A stretch of 20,399 nt of DNA from Prevotellaceae bacterium UBA1787 (GCA_002315195.1 DCGD01000092.1:13663-34061); one strand, 5' to 3'. Positions 1-8,035 are shown, counted from the first letter of the stretch. The notes: a model not told the origin generated them from the sequence alone. Program-made: numbers and translations.

Positions 1-1
1 C

Positions 2-979
2 TCAATGATGAACTACTATCTCCCATTGAAAGGCATTGCGGCCATGCACTGCTCCGCCAATACGGATATGGACGGCAAGAACACTGCCATCTTCTTCGGT
101 CTGTCAGGAACGGGAAAGACCACACTTTCCACCGACCCAAAGCGTTTGCTCATTGGTGATGACGAACATGGTTGGGATGATGAGGGTGTATTCAACTTTG
201 AAGGTGGTTGCTATGCAAAGGTCATCAACCTTGACAAGGAATCTGAACCCGACATCTATAACGCTATCCGTAGAGACGCTCTTCTTGAGAACGTGACGGT
301 TGACGCAGAAGGCAAGATTGATTTTGCGGATAAGAGTGTGACAGAAAATACGCGCGTGTCTTATCCTATCTATCATATCAACAAGATTGTACGTCCTTAT
401 TCAGAAGGTCCGGCAGCCAAGCAGGTGATTTTCCTTTCCGCTGACGCATTCGGTGTGCTTCCTCCTGTTTCCATCTTGACACCGGAACAGACAAAATACT
501 ATTTCCTTTCCGGCTTTACGGCTAAATTGGCAGGTACTGAGCGTGGTATCACGGAACCTACTCCTACTTTCTCCGCTTGCTTCGGCCAGGCTTTCCTTGA
601 GTTGCATCCTACAAAGTATGCTGAGGAACTGGTCAAGAAGATGGAAAAGAGTGGTGCCAAGGCTTATTTGGTCAATACCGGTTGGAATGGTACGGGCAAG
701 CGTATTTCCATCAAGGATACAAGAGGTATCATCGATGCCATTCTTGATGGTTCCATTGACAAGGCTCCAACCAAGCAGATTCCATTCTTTGATTTCGCTG
801 TTCCTACGGAATTGAATGGTGTGGACACCAACATTCTTGATCCGCGCGACACATACGCTGAACCAAGTGTATGGGAAGAGAAGGCAAAGGATTTGGCAGC
901 TCGTTTCATCAAGAACTTTGGCAAATATACCACGAACGAGGCCGGCAAGGCTCTTGTGGAAGCAGGTCCAAAATTGTAA
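2..979 (+). CDS. pckA: Phosphoenolpyruvate carboxykinase (ATP), 3' part
   Basis: This enzyme interconverts oxaloacetate + ATP and PEP + CO2 + ADP in the cytoplasm. It serves gluconeogenesis or, in gut Bacteroidales, CO2-fixing fermentation toward succinate. The reading frame is open at the left edge: a serine codon precedes the first methionine. About 325 C-terminal residues are present, where the family is usually about 530-540, so the N-terminal third lies outside the window. The ATP-binding P-loop GLSGTGKTT and the kinase-2 motif IGDDEHGW are intact, as are the conserved [18 protein letters not shown] segment and the [11 protein letters not shown] segment. The C-terminal AGPKL matches the family end. 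The ATP-type rather than GTP-type assignment follows from these motifs. A strong hairpin terminator follows 23 bp after the stop. Nothing looks broken. Confidence 0.97.
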   Translation, partial: SMMNYYLPLKGIAAMHCSANTDMDGKNTAIFFGLSGTGKTTLSTDPKRLLIGDDEHGWDDEGVFNFEGGCYAKVINLDKESEPDIYNAIRRDALLENVTVDAEGKIDFADKSVTENTRVSYPIYHINKIVRPYSEGPAAKQVIFLSADAFGVLPPVSILTPEQTKYYFLSGFTAKLAGTERGITEPTPTFSACFGQAFLELHPTKYAEELVKKMEKSGAKAYLVNTGWNGTGKRISIKDTRGIIDAILDGSIDKAPTKQIPFFDFAVPTELNGVDTNILDPRDTYAEPSVWEEKAKDLAARFIKNFGKYTTNEAGKALVEAGPKL

Positions 980-1001
980 TTCGCTTTTACATTACATAAT
1001 C

Positions 1002-1036
1002 AGGCAGTCAGGCTTTTGCCTAGACTGCCTTTTTTT
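1002..1036 (+). terminator. Intrinsic terminator of pckA
   Basis: The 8-base arms AGGCAGTC (1002-1009) and GACTGCCT (1023-1030) pair. They continue inward as AGGC/GCCT around a TTTT loop, with one bulged A, and are followed by a run of T to 1036. It lies 23 bp after the pckA stop. The loop also carries the -33 element of the next promoter. Confidence 0.85.
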
Positions 1037-1045
1037 CTATCTTTG
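1015..1045 (+). promoter_or_regulatory. Bacteroidota primary-sigma promoter for the GT2 gene
   Basis: TTTG at 1015-1018, a 19-bp spacer, then TATCTTTG at 1038-1045 match the Bacteroidota consensus TTTG-N19-TAnnTTTG. Transcription should start a few bases after 1045. That falls on the first in-frame ATG at 1051 and argues for translation starting at ATG 1072. The promoter overlaps the pckA terminator hairpin. Confidence 0.75.
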
Positions 1046-1071
1046 CAGAAATGGAAAAGCATTGTGAAAAG

Positions 1072-2034
1072 ATGAATGTATCGGTAGTGATGTGTACCTA
1101 CAATGGTGCCGCGTATCTTGAGGAACAGCTCAATTCGATTTTGGGGCAGACCTATCCTGCAAAGGAAATCATCGTACAGGATGATGGTTCGACCGATGGA
1201 ACCATGGAAATTTTGGAGCGCTATGAAATGAATCATTCTCAAATCAAGGTGTTTAAGAATGAAGGCAAACATGGCATCAATTCCAATTTTTTCAGTGCCA
1301 TGCGGCGTGCGTCGTGTGAGTACATAGCAATAAGTGACCAAGACGATATATGGGAAGCACGCAAATTGGAACAGCAAGTCTTCGCAATGGGTGACAATTG
1401 GTTGTGTTCAGGACGTTCAATACCTTTTTCTTCCAATGGTTTTCCCATCAGTGCCGATTTGCGCAAACCCAATTACCATATTCTAAGGGTGGCGTATATT
1501 GGCGTGCTGCCCGGCCATACGCTTTTAATCTCAAGAAAGTTGTTGGATTATTTACCCGAAGGCGATAGTTGCTCATATCTTTACGATTGGCAATTGCAAT
1601 TGATAGCGACCGCTTGCGAAAAAGTGGTTTATGTGGATGAGACGTTGGTGCATTTCAGGCGTCACGAAAGTTCGGCAACGGCTTCCGCGCCCGTTTCCAA
1701 CAAGAAAATCAGCCGTCAGGCATGGTGCTATATATGGACAACTTTTCTGCATCACGCACCATTGCAACGGTATGTCCGAACACGGTTCAAGGCAATCAAG
1801 CGGATGCTTGAGGCGTGCGCCTTTGAAACCACCTCCAAATCGTTATGCCTTGAAATGTCGCATCTGCAAATCCGTCGCGGACCGTTGGCCATGTTGCGCA
1901 GAATGTGCTTTTTCGTGCGTCATCAAGAGCATCTTTTCTATGTGACGGAGAAACGCGGCGTTGTCACGCTGTTGCGGGCGTTGTATTATCCGTTTTCCTG
2001 TGGTTATTATTACAGGGGAATACTGAAGAAATAA
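1072..2034 (+). CDS. Glycosyltransferase family 2 (rhamnosyltransferase-like)
   Basis: A predicted cytoplasmic glycosyltransferase of 320 residues that moves a nucleotide-activated sugar onto a lipid-linked or cell-surface glycan. The GT-A core is clear: N-terminal strand SVVMCTYNG (residues 4-12), DDGSTDGT (37-44) for the nucleotide, and SDQDD (88-92) as the metal-binding DxD. YDWQL (171-175) sits where related rhamnosyltransferases carry a DWW-type motif. The C-terminal third is basic with aromatic patches (FF, YY), suggesting membrane association. An in-frame ATG at 1051 would add MEKHCEK, but the promoter ending at 1045 leaves almost no leader. The ATG at 1072 starts exactly where family members begin and follows a purine-rich GAAAAG. 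The gene is monocistronic and convergent with the next gene, with only 2 bp between the stops. The acceptor and sugar cannot be told. Confidence 0.88.
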   Translation: MNVSVVMCTYNGAAYLEEQLNSILGQTYPAKEIIVQDDGSTDGTMEILERYEMNHSQIKVFKNEGKHGINSNFFSAMRRASCEYIAISDQDDIWEARKLEQQVFAMGDNWLCSGRSIPFSSNGFPISADLRKPNYHILRVAYIGVLPGHTLLISRKLLDYLPEGDSCSYLYDWQLQLIATACEKVVYVDETLVHFRRHESSATASAPVSNKKISRQAWCYIWTTFLHHAPLQRYVRTRFKAIKRMLEACAFETTSKSLCLEMSHLQIRRGPLAMLRRMCFFVRHQEHLFYVTEKRGVVTLLRALYYPFSCGYYYRGILKK

Positions 2035-2045
2035 AACTATTTCTT
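2026..2045. repeat. Inverted repeat spanning two convergent stop codons
   Basis: AAGAAATA (2026-2033), loop AAAC, TATTTCTT (2038-2045). The repeat arises because both convergent genes end in AAG AAA TA(A/G), giving the protein ends ILKK and IFKK. The stem is A/T-rich with no strong T tract, so it is at best a weak bidirectional terminator. Confidence 0.5.
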
Positions 2046-2855
2046 GAATATGGCTCGAATGACAAAATACGCATGCAACAGCATTGTTTGCAATAAGCCA
2101 TAATGCCGCCTCATGATGTCGAACCGTTCAAACAAAGATTGGCGGTGGCGTTGTGAACTGATGCCGCCTTCCATGAAATCAGCGACGACAAGTTTGGCGT
2201 TGGTCAATGATGAATGTTGCCGATGCGCCTCTTTCATTATTCTTATACACCAATCAAAGTCTGCCGAATACCGGTATCTCAAATCATAAAAGAATTTTTT
2301 TGCAATATCCAAGCGCGCAAAAAAAGCCTGGTGGCACACCAACATACCTTGCCTGAAGCTTTTCCATGATAGTTTTTTAGGAGGTGACAATCTTCGGGAA
2401 CGAATGAAATTCCCTTTGTCATCCACAATGTGCGTATTTCCATAAACTACCATCGGAAGATTCAACGGATATGTCGCGTTGTAATCTTTGTTGTCATTTA
2501 CAACTTTGACAATTTGACTTATGGTGGAATTAGAATGAAAGCAATCGCCGGCATTTAAAAATAAGATATAATCACCCGTTGCCATGAAGATGGCTTTGTT
2601 CATGGCGTCGTAAATGCCGTTGTCAGGCTCGCTTGTCATGTTTATTTCGTGTGGGTTTGAAGAGATGGTATTGCGTTCCTGGTATTGTTGCACCAGTTCC
2701 AAGGTGTTGTCTTTGGAGTTGCCATCAACGATGATATGTTCTATGAATGGATAGTCTTGTCTTTCAACGCTGCGCAATGTGCGGTAGAGCAAGTCGGCGG
2801 CGTTGTAGGTGACGGTAGCCACGGATATTTTGATAGGTAAAGCAGCGTCATTCAT
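2037..2855 (-). CDS. Glycosyltransferase family 2 (WcaE-like)
   Basis: A predicted GT-A fold sugar transferase of 272 residues for surface polysaccharide or glycolipid assembly. The visible motifs are SVATVTYNA (11-19), VDGNSKDNT (43-51), the EPDNGIYDAMNKA block (76-88) and FLNAGD (99-104) in place of the usual DxD. This set is typical of the GT2 subgroup that includes colanic-acid WcaE. The frame is open 63 codons further upstream, but that stretch lies antisense-free inside the GT4 gene in another frame and lacks family similarity. ATG at 2855 is the natural start. It overlaps the end of the upstream GT4 gene by 8 bases (ATGAATGA), which indicates translational coupling in one operon. It is the last gene of that operon. 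Donor and acceptor are unknown. Confidence 0.88.
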   Translation of the reverse strand: MNDAALPIKISVATVTYNAADLLYRTLRSVERQDYPFIEHIIVDGNSKDNTLELVQQYQERNTISSNPHEINMTSEPDNGIYDAMNKAIFMATGDYILFLNAGDCFHSNSTISQIVKVVNDNKDYNATYPLNLPMVVYGNTHIVDDKGNFIRSRRLSPPKKLSWKSFRQGMLVCHQAFFARLDIAKKFFYDLRYRYSADFDWCIRIMKEAHRQHSSLTNAKLVVADFMEGGISSQRHRQSLFERFDIMRRHYGLLQTMLLHAYFVIRAIFKK

Positions 2856-4113
2856 GGTTGTGGGTGATGATAGTGTTGTATATTTCAACATATTTCGCGG
2901 TGATATTCCGTTCGTCGTAATGACTGACGGCGAAAGCGCGCGCCGCTTCTTGAACGGTTGTTTGATTGCATTGGTTAAAATACCAATCCAATCCGTTCGC
3001 CATGTCATCAAAGTCTTTGGGGTGGGCGAGATAGCCGTTTTCAAGATGGTTTATCATTTGAGGAATACCACCGATGGCCGAGGCGATGCAGGGAACGCCG
3101 CAAGCCATTGCTTCCGCTATGGTATTCGGCAGATTTTCCTGGAGTGAAGGCATGAAGAAAACATCGCAGGCATTGTAAATGGAGACCATGGTCTTCTCAT
3201 CCCCGATGTATCCCATGTCGTAAACATGGTAAGGGAATTCATTGATGATGGTGTCCGCTTCTTTGCCTACGGCGACAATTGCCATTTTGTTCTGCATTTC
3301 AGGGTGCAGTTGATGATAGAGACGGCAAGTATCTATGAAATAATTGATGCCTTTTGCGGGTGTCGTTGTTTTGAAGGCACTGAAAAGAACGAGTTTTTTA
3401 TCTTGAGGCAGTCCGTTGGCTTTGCGCGCCGCTGTTTTGTCCGTTGGCTTGAAAATGTTTGTGTTGAGAGGATTGGGAATGTCCGTTATTCTTAGTCCGC
3501 GAATAACTTGACTCTGTCTGGCTTCATTTGCCATCCATTTGCTGCAGCCGATGAAATAAATATTGGAGTTCTTGAACAGTTTTTCTTTCTTCATCATTAC
3601 TTTCTCTGACAGGTCGTGTGCATGAGGTTGGGTAAGCAGGTCACATTCTCGGCAGTGGGTAGTGAAATTGCGGCAATTCCGTGCGTGATGGCAGATACCC
3701 GTAAAGGGCCACATATCGTGCAAGGTCCATACAATCGGTTTTCCGGATAGGATAATCTTTCTTATGCCTTTTAGGGAAAGCATTCCTTGGTTTATCCAAT
3801 GAAAGTGAATGATGTCGGCCTCTTTGAATTCGGGGAGTGACGTGATGTCTGTTCCGTGCGAGGCTGTGTCGATGTCGAACAGGTGTTTGCGTGTAAAACC
3901 ATTGTTAGCCCAAATGAGAAAGCGTTCTATCAGAAAATTCAGTTGTGTCTTCCATGCCGGGCGCAATTCCACTATGGTGGGATTATCGCTTTCCTTTTTA
4001 CAGACAAGCATTTTCGTTTCAACTCCACGGCTGATCAAAGCATCGCGAAGTCTTGCCGCGGCAATGGCAGCCCCCCCTCTCTTTTCAGAAGTGTTGATGA
4101 TGAGTACTTTCAT
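2848..4113 (-). CDS. Glycosyltransferase family 4 (GT-B)
   Basis: A predicted retaining GT-B glycosyltransferase of 421 residues, first gene of a two-gene operon with the GT2 gene it overlaps. The N-terminal domain has KRGGAAIAA (11-19), the substrate-side HFHW (103-106) and LHDMWPFTG (131-139). These are followed by a Cys/His cluster (C141, H142, H143, C147, H153, C154, C157) of the kind common in this GT4 subgroup. The C-terminal nucleotide-sugar domain carries the EX7E motif (E326, E334) in LQENLPNTIAEAMACGVP. A TTG at 4131 would add six residues (LKTINM context), but ATG 4113 places MKVLIINTSEKRGG in the usual family register, so it is preferred. The gene follows pnp on the same strand beyond a terminator, with its own candidate promoter. 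It probably makes or decorates a surface glycan. Specificity is unknown. Confidence 0.9.
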   Translation of the reverse strand: MKVLIINTSEKRGGAAIAAARLRDALISRGVETKMLVCKKESDNPTIVELRPAWKTQLNFLIERFLIWANNGFTRKHLFDIDTASHGTDITSLPEFKEADIIHFHWINQGMLSLKGIRKIILSGKPIVWTLHDMWPFTGICHHARNCRNFTTHCRECDLLTQPHAHDLSEKVMMKKEKLFKNSNIYFIGCSKWMANEARQSQVIRGLRITDIPNPLNTNIFKPTDKTAARKANGLPQDKKLVLFSAFKTTTPAKGINYFIDTCRLYHQLHPEMQNKMAIVAVGKEADTIINEFPYHVYDMGYIGDEKTMVSIYNACDVFFMPSLQENLPNTIAEAMACGVPCIASAIGGIPQMINHLENGYLAHPKDFDDMANGLDWYFNQCNQTTVQEAARAFAVSHYDERNITAKYVEIYNTIITHNHE

Positions 4114-4154
4114 GTTTATAGTTTTCAGCAAATTTGTTGCGTTAATATTTTCAG

Positions 4155-4173
4155 CAAAGTTAATGCAAATGTA
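4155..4173 (-). promoter_or_regulatory. Candidate promoter region for the GT4-GT2 operon
   Basis: On the minus strand two -7-like words lie side by side: TACATTTG (4173-4166) and TAACTTTG (4162-4155), 53 and 42 bp from the ATG. Neither has a TTTG at 19-21 bp; the nearest TTTG (4190-4187) is 13 or 24 bp away. The -33 is therefore weak and the exact start is uncertain. Confidence 0.45.
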
Positions 4174-4213
4174 TCAATACTGAAGACAAAACAGAAGATA
4201 AGTTTTTATGTAA

Positions 4214-4248
4214 ACCGAAAGCGAGGCAATATTTGCCTCGCTTTCGGT
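4214..4248 (-). terminator. Terminator hairpin after pnp
   Basis: Perfect 16-bp arms (4214-4229 and 4233-4248; left arm ACCGAAAGCGAGGCAA) flank a 3-base loop, 19 bp beyond the pnp stop. The minus-strand tail is only TTTACAT, a modest T tract. Given PNPase's own role at 3' ends, this stable stem may also act as a 3'-end stabiliser. Confidence 0.75.
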
Positions 4249-4267
4249 AAAAACTTTTAGGAGTTGA

Positions 4268-6520
4268 TTATTTTCCTTTAGGAGTATCTTCGTTTTGGTG
4301 ACGGCGGTTGCCGCGTTCTCCATGTTTCTGTGGACGCTCGCCGCGTGGTGGTCTCTGTGGCCGTTCTTGGTGTTCAGTATATTCAGCGGGTTTTTCAAGC
4401 AATACCCGGTGGCTGAGTCTGAATTTTCCCGTCTTTTCATTGATTTCAAGGAGTTTCACCTTAATGATGTCACCTTCTTTGATACCGGTTTCTTCAACAG
4501 TTTCAAGACGTTTCCAATCCATTTCGCTAATATGGAGCAGACCTTCACGTCCCGGCATGAATTGGACGAAACAACCGTATGGCATGATGCTCACAACTTT
4601 GGCGTCATAGATTTCTCCAACTTCGGGAATGGCCACAATTGCGCGTATCTTGGCGATGGCTGCGTCAATGCTTTCCTTGTTGGGAGCGCTGACTTGAATT
4701 TTACCGACGCCATCCACCTCGTCAATGGTAATGACTGAACCCGTTTCTTCCTGCATTCCCTGGATAATCTTTCCACCCGGACCAATGACAGCCCCGATGA
4801 ATTCCTTGGGAATGGTAAGCTGCTCTATGCGCGGAACATTTGGCTTGAATTCAGCGCGTGGTTCGCTGATACATTCGGTAATCTTGCCGAGGATGTGTTC
4901 TCTGCCCGCTTTTGCCTGCATCAATGCTTTTTCGAGGATTTCGTAGGACAGACCATCGCACTTGATGTCCATTTGCGTTGCGGTCAAACCTTTAAGGGTT
5001 CCAGTCGTCTTGAAGTCCATGTCTCCCAAGTGGTCTTCATCACCGAGGATGTCGCTCAATACGGCATACTTGTCCTCTCCCGGGTTTTTGATGAGCCCCA
5101 TGGCAATGCCGGAAACGGGTTTTTTCATTGGAACGCCTGCGTCCATTAACGCCAATGTGCCTGCGCATACTGTTGCCATTGAAGAAGAGCCATTGGATTC
5201 AAGGATTTGGGAAACCAAACGTACTGTATATGGGAAGTCTTCAGGAATCTGTCCTTTTAGTGCGCGCCAAGCCAGGTGGCCGTGTCCAATTTCCCTACGT
5301 CCAACGCCGCGTTGGGCTTTTGCTTCACCGGTGCAGAAAGGTGGGAAATTGTAGTGAAGCAGGAAACGCATGTAGCTTTGGTCAAGTACATCATCAACCA
5401 ATTTTTCATCCAGCTTGGTTCCAAGTGTACAGGTACTTAGTGACTGTGTTTCACCGCGGGTGAAAATAGAAGAACCGTGAGGAACGGGAAGCGGACTTAC
5501 TTCGCACCATATTGGACGTATTTCCGTGGTTTTACGTCCGTCAAGTCGCTTGCCTTCGTCAAGAATGCAGCGGCGCATCGCATCGCGTTCAACGTCGTTG
5601 TAATAACGGTCGATGAGGGCGTTCTTTTCTTCGAGTTCTTCAGGGGTCAGTTCAGTGTGGTTTGCGGCATACGCGACTTTGAAATCTTCGCGTATTTGTT
5701 CAAACCCGTCTTCACGTCCATGCTTGTCTGCAAGGCCGCTTGCGGAAAGAGCGTATGCTTTTTCATAGCAGGCTTTGCGACATTCTTCGCGCAAAGCTTC
5801 ATCGTTGATTTCATGGTTGTATTCGCGTTTGATGTCCGTGCCGAGTTCTTTCGACAGTTCTTTCTGTAGTTGGCACATGGGCTTGATGGCTTCGTGTGCG
5901 CACTTGAGCGCCTGCAATAGATCTTGTTCCGAGACTTCGTCCATCTCACCTTCAACCATCATGATGTTTTCATCGGTGGCGCCAACCATGATGTCCATGT
6001 CGGCTTTCTTCAGTTGTTCAAAAGTCGGGTCAATGATATATTCTCCGTCAACGCGTGCTACGCGTACTTCTGAAATGGGTGCTTCGATTGGGATGTCAGA
6101 GCAAGCGATGGCTGCGCTGGCAGCAAAGCCTGCGAGTGCATCAGGAATGTCAACACCGTCGGAACTGATCAACATGATGTTGACAAATACCTCTGCGTGG
6201 TAATTGCTTGGGAATAGTGGTCGCAATACGCGGTCCACCAGGCGGCTGGTAAGAATTTCATAATCCGAAGCGCGGCCTTCACGCTTGGTAAAGCCGCCCG
6301 GGAAACGTCCGGCTGCTGAATATTGTTCTTTGTAGTCGCACTGCAGTGGCATGAAATCAGTGCCGGGTACTGCATCCTTTGCGGCACATACAGTGGCAAG
6401 CAAAACGGTGTTGTTCATTTTCAATACGGCTGAACCATCGGCTTGCTTTGCCAATTTTCCTGTCTCAATACTGATGGTACGTCCATCAGGAAGTTGGACA
6501 GTCTTCGTAATTACATTCAT
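4268..6520 (-). CDS. pnp: Polyribonucleotide nucleotidyltransferase (PNPase)
   Basis: A phosphorolytic 3'-to-5' exoribonuclease and RNA tailing enzyme. It is a cytoplasmic trimer central to mRNA decay. The 750 residues show the full architecture. The first RNase PH domain (about 10-145) is followed by the helical linker (about 240-300) and the second RNase PH domain (about 325-545), which has GRREIGHG (408-415) and the catalytic aspartates in [12 protein letters not shown] (D494, D500). The KH domain follows with GPGG (580-583), then the S1 domain (about 635-705). The tail (706-750) is rich in R, P, E, Q, H and G, low complexity as in other Bacteroidota PNPases. A TTG nine bases upstream (6529) is possible, but ATG 6520 gives the normal [10 protein letters not shown] start. 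A TACTTTTG -7 element lies about 50 bp upstream and a strong hairpin follows the stop. Confidence 0.98.
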   Translation of the reverse strand: MNVITKTVQLPDGRTISIETGKLAKQADGSAVLKMNNTVLLATVCAAKDAVPGTDFMPLQCDYKEQYSAAGRFPGGFTKREGRASDYEILTSRLVDRVLRPLFPSNYHAEVFVNIMLISSDGVDIPDALAGFAASAAIACSDIPIEAPISEVRVARVDGEYIIDPTFEQLKKADMDIMVGATDENIMMVEGEMDEVSEQDLLQALKCAHEAIKPMCQLQKELSKELGTDIKREYNHEINDEALREECRKACYEKAYALSASGLADKHGREDGFEQIREDFKVAYAANHTELTPEELEEKNALIDRYYNDVERDAMRRCILDEGKRLDGRKTTEIRPIWCEVSPLPVPHGSSIFTRGETQSLSTCTLGTKLDEKLVDDVLDQSYMRFLLHYNFPPFCTGEAKAQRGVGRREIGHGHLAWRALKGQIPEDFPYTVRLVSQILESNGSSSMATVCAGTLALMDAGVPMKKPVSGIAMGLIKNPGEDKYAVLSDILGDEDHLGDMDFKTTGTLKGLTATQMDIKCDGLSYEILEKALMQAKAGREHILGKITECISEPRAEFKPNVPRIEQLTIPKEFIGAVIGPGGKIIQGMQEETGSVITIDEVDGVGKIQVSAPNKESIDAAIAKIRAIVAIPEVGEIYDAKVVSIMPYGCFVQFMPGREGLLHISEMDWKRLETVEETGIKEGDIIKVKLLEINEKTGKFRLSHRVLLEKPAEYTEHQERPQRPPRGERPQKHGERGNRRHQNEDTPKGK

Positions 6521-6521
6521 C

Positions 6522-6654
6522 TTCGTCAAATAATTTTATTGTTTTCTACTTCGTCGTTCAAATGTTCTACAAAAGTACGAAAAAACTTGCCATTATGGTG
6601 AATGAAAACATCACAAAAGAATGTGTTCTGTTGATTTTGTCATTATTTGACGAA
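6522..6654. repeat. Inverted repeats around the pnp promoter
   Basis: A perfect 13-base inverted repeat, TTCGTCAAATAAT at 6522-6534 and ATTATTTGACGAA at 6642-6654, brackets the pnp -7 element. The inner copy lies directly before the pnp start codon. Next to the outer copy are three 6-base words: TGTCAT at 6638, ATGACA at 6658 and TGTCAT at 6671. The last two form a small hairpin that could also end the nitroreductase transcript. The rest of the 6530-6724 interval shows no gene. Confidence 0.55.
6570..6577 (-). promoter_or_regulatory. pnp: -7 element of the pnp promoter
   Basis: TACTTTTG on the minus strand (6577 to 6570) matches TAnnTTTG and leaves a leader of about 45 nt before ATG 6520. 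No TTTG lies at 19-21 bp, so the -33 side is weak. Confidence 0.55.
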
Positions 6655-6724
6655 ATGATGACAGTGCAGATGTCATTCATCAAATATTCTTGTATGATGG
6701 ATTTAACCCGTTCTGTTGCCATGT

Positions 6725-7366
6725 CTACTTTTTGTAGCCGACTGGATTGTTCATGATGGGAATCTGAAATGTGCTGAGATTAAGGAGTTTTTGGATGCTT
6801 TCAGTGTCCATTGACGCGCGGGGTACAGTGGCGAGACCTGTGGCGGCGCAGAATAGGTTAATGTTTTGGCTTACGTTGCCTACGTCCACGCTTGCCATCA
6901 TGTATGTGCGTTTGTTGGGTTCCTGCTCGCTGTTTCCTTTTTGGAATTTAGTCAAGTCGCTTACCAACACAAGACTGATGGGGGCTGACATTACGTATGT
7001 TTGAAATCCTGCGACAAGTTTGCGATGGTCGCCTGTGACTATCTGTTTCAGCGCATGTGTCTTTGGCAAATATTCGCTTACGCCTTCTGCACTGAAGACG
7101 TAGATGGTGACATCCTGCAGGTTGAGTGCTGAAGGCGCCGTGCGACGCCCCTCGTCGTTGTTGATGCCGCAAGCTGACCAAAGTAAATCCGACAAGTCCT
7201 GCTCTGCAAGCATTTTTGTGTCAAATTCACGAACGGAACGTCTGACGGACAAGGTTTTCATCAACGATAAGCCGCGGTCTTTACTTGGGGTGGGCAGTTT
7301 GGTTTCTTGTGCAAAGGAAGGAAGAACAAAGAGTGCCAAGATGTACATCAAAATGTGTTTTTTCAT
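6725..7366 (-). CDS. Exported nitroreductase-family protein
   Basis: A predicted FMN-dependent oxidoreductase of the nitroreductase/SagB-ThcOx superfamily, 213 residues. An N-terminal Sec signal (MKKHILMYILALFVLPSFA, cleavage near A19/Q20) is followed by the FMN-contact motif RRSVREF (42-48), then RTAPSALNLQ (75-84) and the dimer/flavin segment VDVGNVSQN (160-168). GLATVPRAS (177-185) and C-terminal NPVGYKK complete the fold. Exported members of this family are common in Bacteroidota and generally lack an assigned substrate. The gene stands alone on the minus strand, divergent from greA across a 198-bp region containing both promoters. It ends 204 bp before pnp. Reduction of nitro compounds or quinone-like substrates in the periplasm is a family-level guess only. 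Confidence 0.87.
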   Translation of the reverse strand: MKKHILMYILALFVLPSFAQETKLPTPSKDRGLSLMKTLSVRRSVREFDTKMLAEQDLSDLLWSACGINNDEGRRTAPSALNLQDVTIYVFSAEGVSEYLPKTHALKQIVTGDHRKLVAGFQTYVMSAPISLVLVSDLTKFQKGNSEQEPNKRTYMMASVDVGNVSQNINLFCAATGLATVPRASMDTESIQKLLNLSTFQIPIMNNPVGYKK

Positions 7367-7390
7367 GATATATTGTGTTTATACTCAAAG

Positions 7391-7398
7391 CAAAAATA
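7391..7398 (-). promoter_or_regulatory. -7 element of the nitroreductase promoter
   Basis: TATTTTTG on the minus strand (7398 to 7391) matches TAnnTTTG and lies 24 bp before the ATG. A near-match TCTG sits about 20 bp further upstream. Confidence 0.5.
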
Positions 7399-7448
7399 CG
7401 GATAAAAATTTGAAAAAACAGAGAACGAAGAAAAAATATTGAATAAAT

Positions 7449-7479
7449 TTTGACAATGATAAATTAATGCCTACCTTTG
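7449..7479 (+). promoter_or_regulatory. Promoter of the greA-HIT operon
   Basis: TTTG at 7449-7452, a 19-bp spacer and TACCTTTG at 7472-7479 are an exact match to the Bacteroidota primary-sigma consensus. It implies a leader of about 80 nt before greA. Confidence 0.82.
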
Positions 7480-7501
7480 CAGCAATAAGATAAGTAAACA
7501 G

Positions 7502-7541
7502 AGGATTCCGATGTACGGCATCGGGATTCTTTTATTTTTTG
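7502..7541 (+). terminator. Intrinsic-terminator-like hairpin in the greA leader (candidate attenuator)
   Basis: Arms 7502-7513 (AGGATTCCGATG) and 7519-7530 (CATCGGGATTCT) form a 12-bp stem with two G-U pairs and a 5-base loop. They are followed by an almost pure T run to 7540. The gene to the left is divergent, so the only transcript that can reach this terminator is the greA leader itself. Premature stopping would yield a short RNA of roughly 50 nt. Confidence 0.7.
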
Positions 7542-7564
7542 ACATTAATTAAAATAGGATAAAG

Positions 7565-8032
7565 ATGGCTTATATGTCTAAAGAGGGTTATGCCCAGATG
7601 GTAGCCCAATTGAAGAAGATGGAAACGGTGGATCGTCCCGCTGCTTCCGCCGCGATAGCAGAGGCTCGCGACAAGGGGGATTTGTCGGAAAACAGCGAAT
7701 ACGAAGCCGCGAAAGAGGCTCAGGTCATGCTGGAAATGAAGATCAACAAGTTGAAAGCAACATTGGCAGAGGCAAAGATTATTGACAAGAAACTGCTTTC
7801 AAGAGATTCCGTGCAGATATTGTCTACCGTGGAAATGGAGAATGTCCAAACGGGCATGAAGATGAAATATACCATCGTTTCGGAGAGCGAGGCCAATCTG
7901 CGCGAGGGGAAGATTTCATCTACTACACCTATAGCCCAAGGACTTCTTGGCAAGAAGGTTGGCGAGGTGGCTACAATTAACGTGCCTCGCGGAGTGATGC
8001 AGTTGAAGATTACCAACATCAGTTACGAATAA
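7565..8032 (+). CDS. greA: Transcription elongation factor GreA
   Basis: GreA enters the RNA polymerase secondary channel and stimulates cleavage of backtracked RNA to rescue stalled elongation. At 155 residues it is close to the usual 158. The N-terminal coiled-coil (about 1-75) carries the tip motif GDLSENSEY (38-46), whose acidic residues D39 and E42 are those needed for cleavage activity. The C-terminal FKBP-like globular domain ends with the conserved PIAQGLLGKKVGE and the PRGVMQLKI strand. ATG 7565 gives the standard start after an A-rich AGGATAAAG. It is the first gene of an operon with the HIT gene 3 bp downstream. A perfect promoter and a terminator-like hairpin precede it, so leader attenuation is likely. 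Confidence 0.97.
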   Translation: MAYMSKEGYAQMVAQLKKMETVDRPAASAAIAEARDKGDLSENSEYEAAKEAQVMLEMKINKLKATLAEAKIIDKKLLSRDSVQILSTVEMENVQTGMKMKYTIVSESEANLREGKISSTTPIAQGLLGKKVGEVATINVPRGVMQLKITNISYE

Positions 8033-8035
8033 ATT

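Noticed and set aside
1000..1377. 125-codon open frame on the minus strand at the start of the GT2 gene
   Set aside because: It covers the pckA terminator and antisense of a clear GT2 N-terminus; no independent evidence.
2856..3044. N-terminal extension of 63 codons for the minus-strand GT2
   Set aside because: The stretch overlaps the GT4 C-terminal coding region in another frame and lacks GT similarity; ATG 2855 gives the family start and an 8-base coupling overlap.
1072..4113. Capsule or O-antigen locus
   Set aside because: No flippase, polymerase, export or sugar-nucleotide synthesis genes accompany the three transferases.
6562..6756. 64-codon open frame on + in the pnp/nitroreductase gap
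   Set aside because: It has no start signal or motif, overlaps the pnp promoter and runs into the 3' end of the nitroreductase gene on the other strand.
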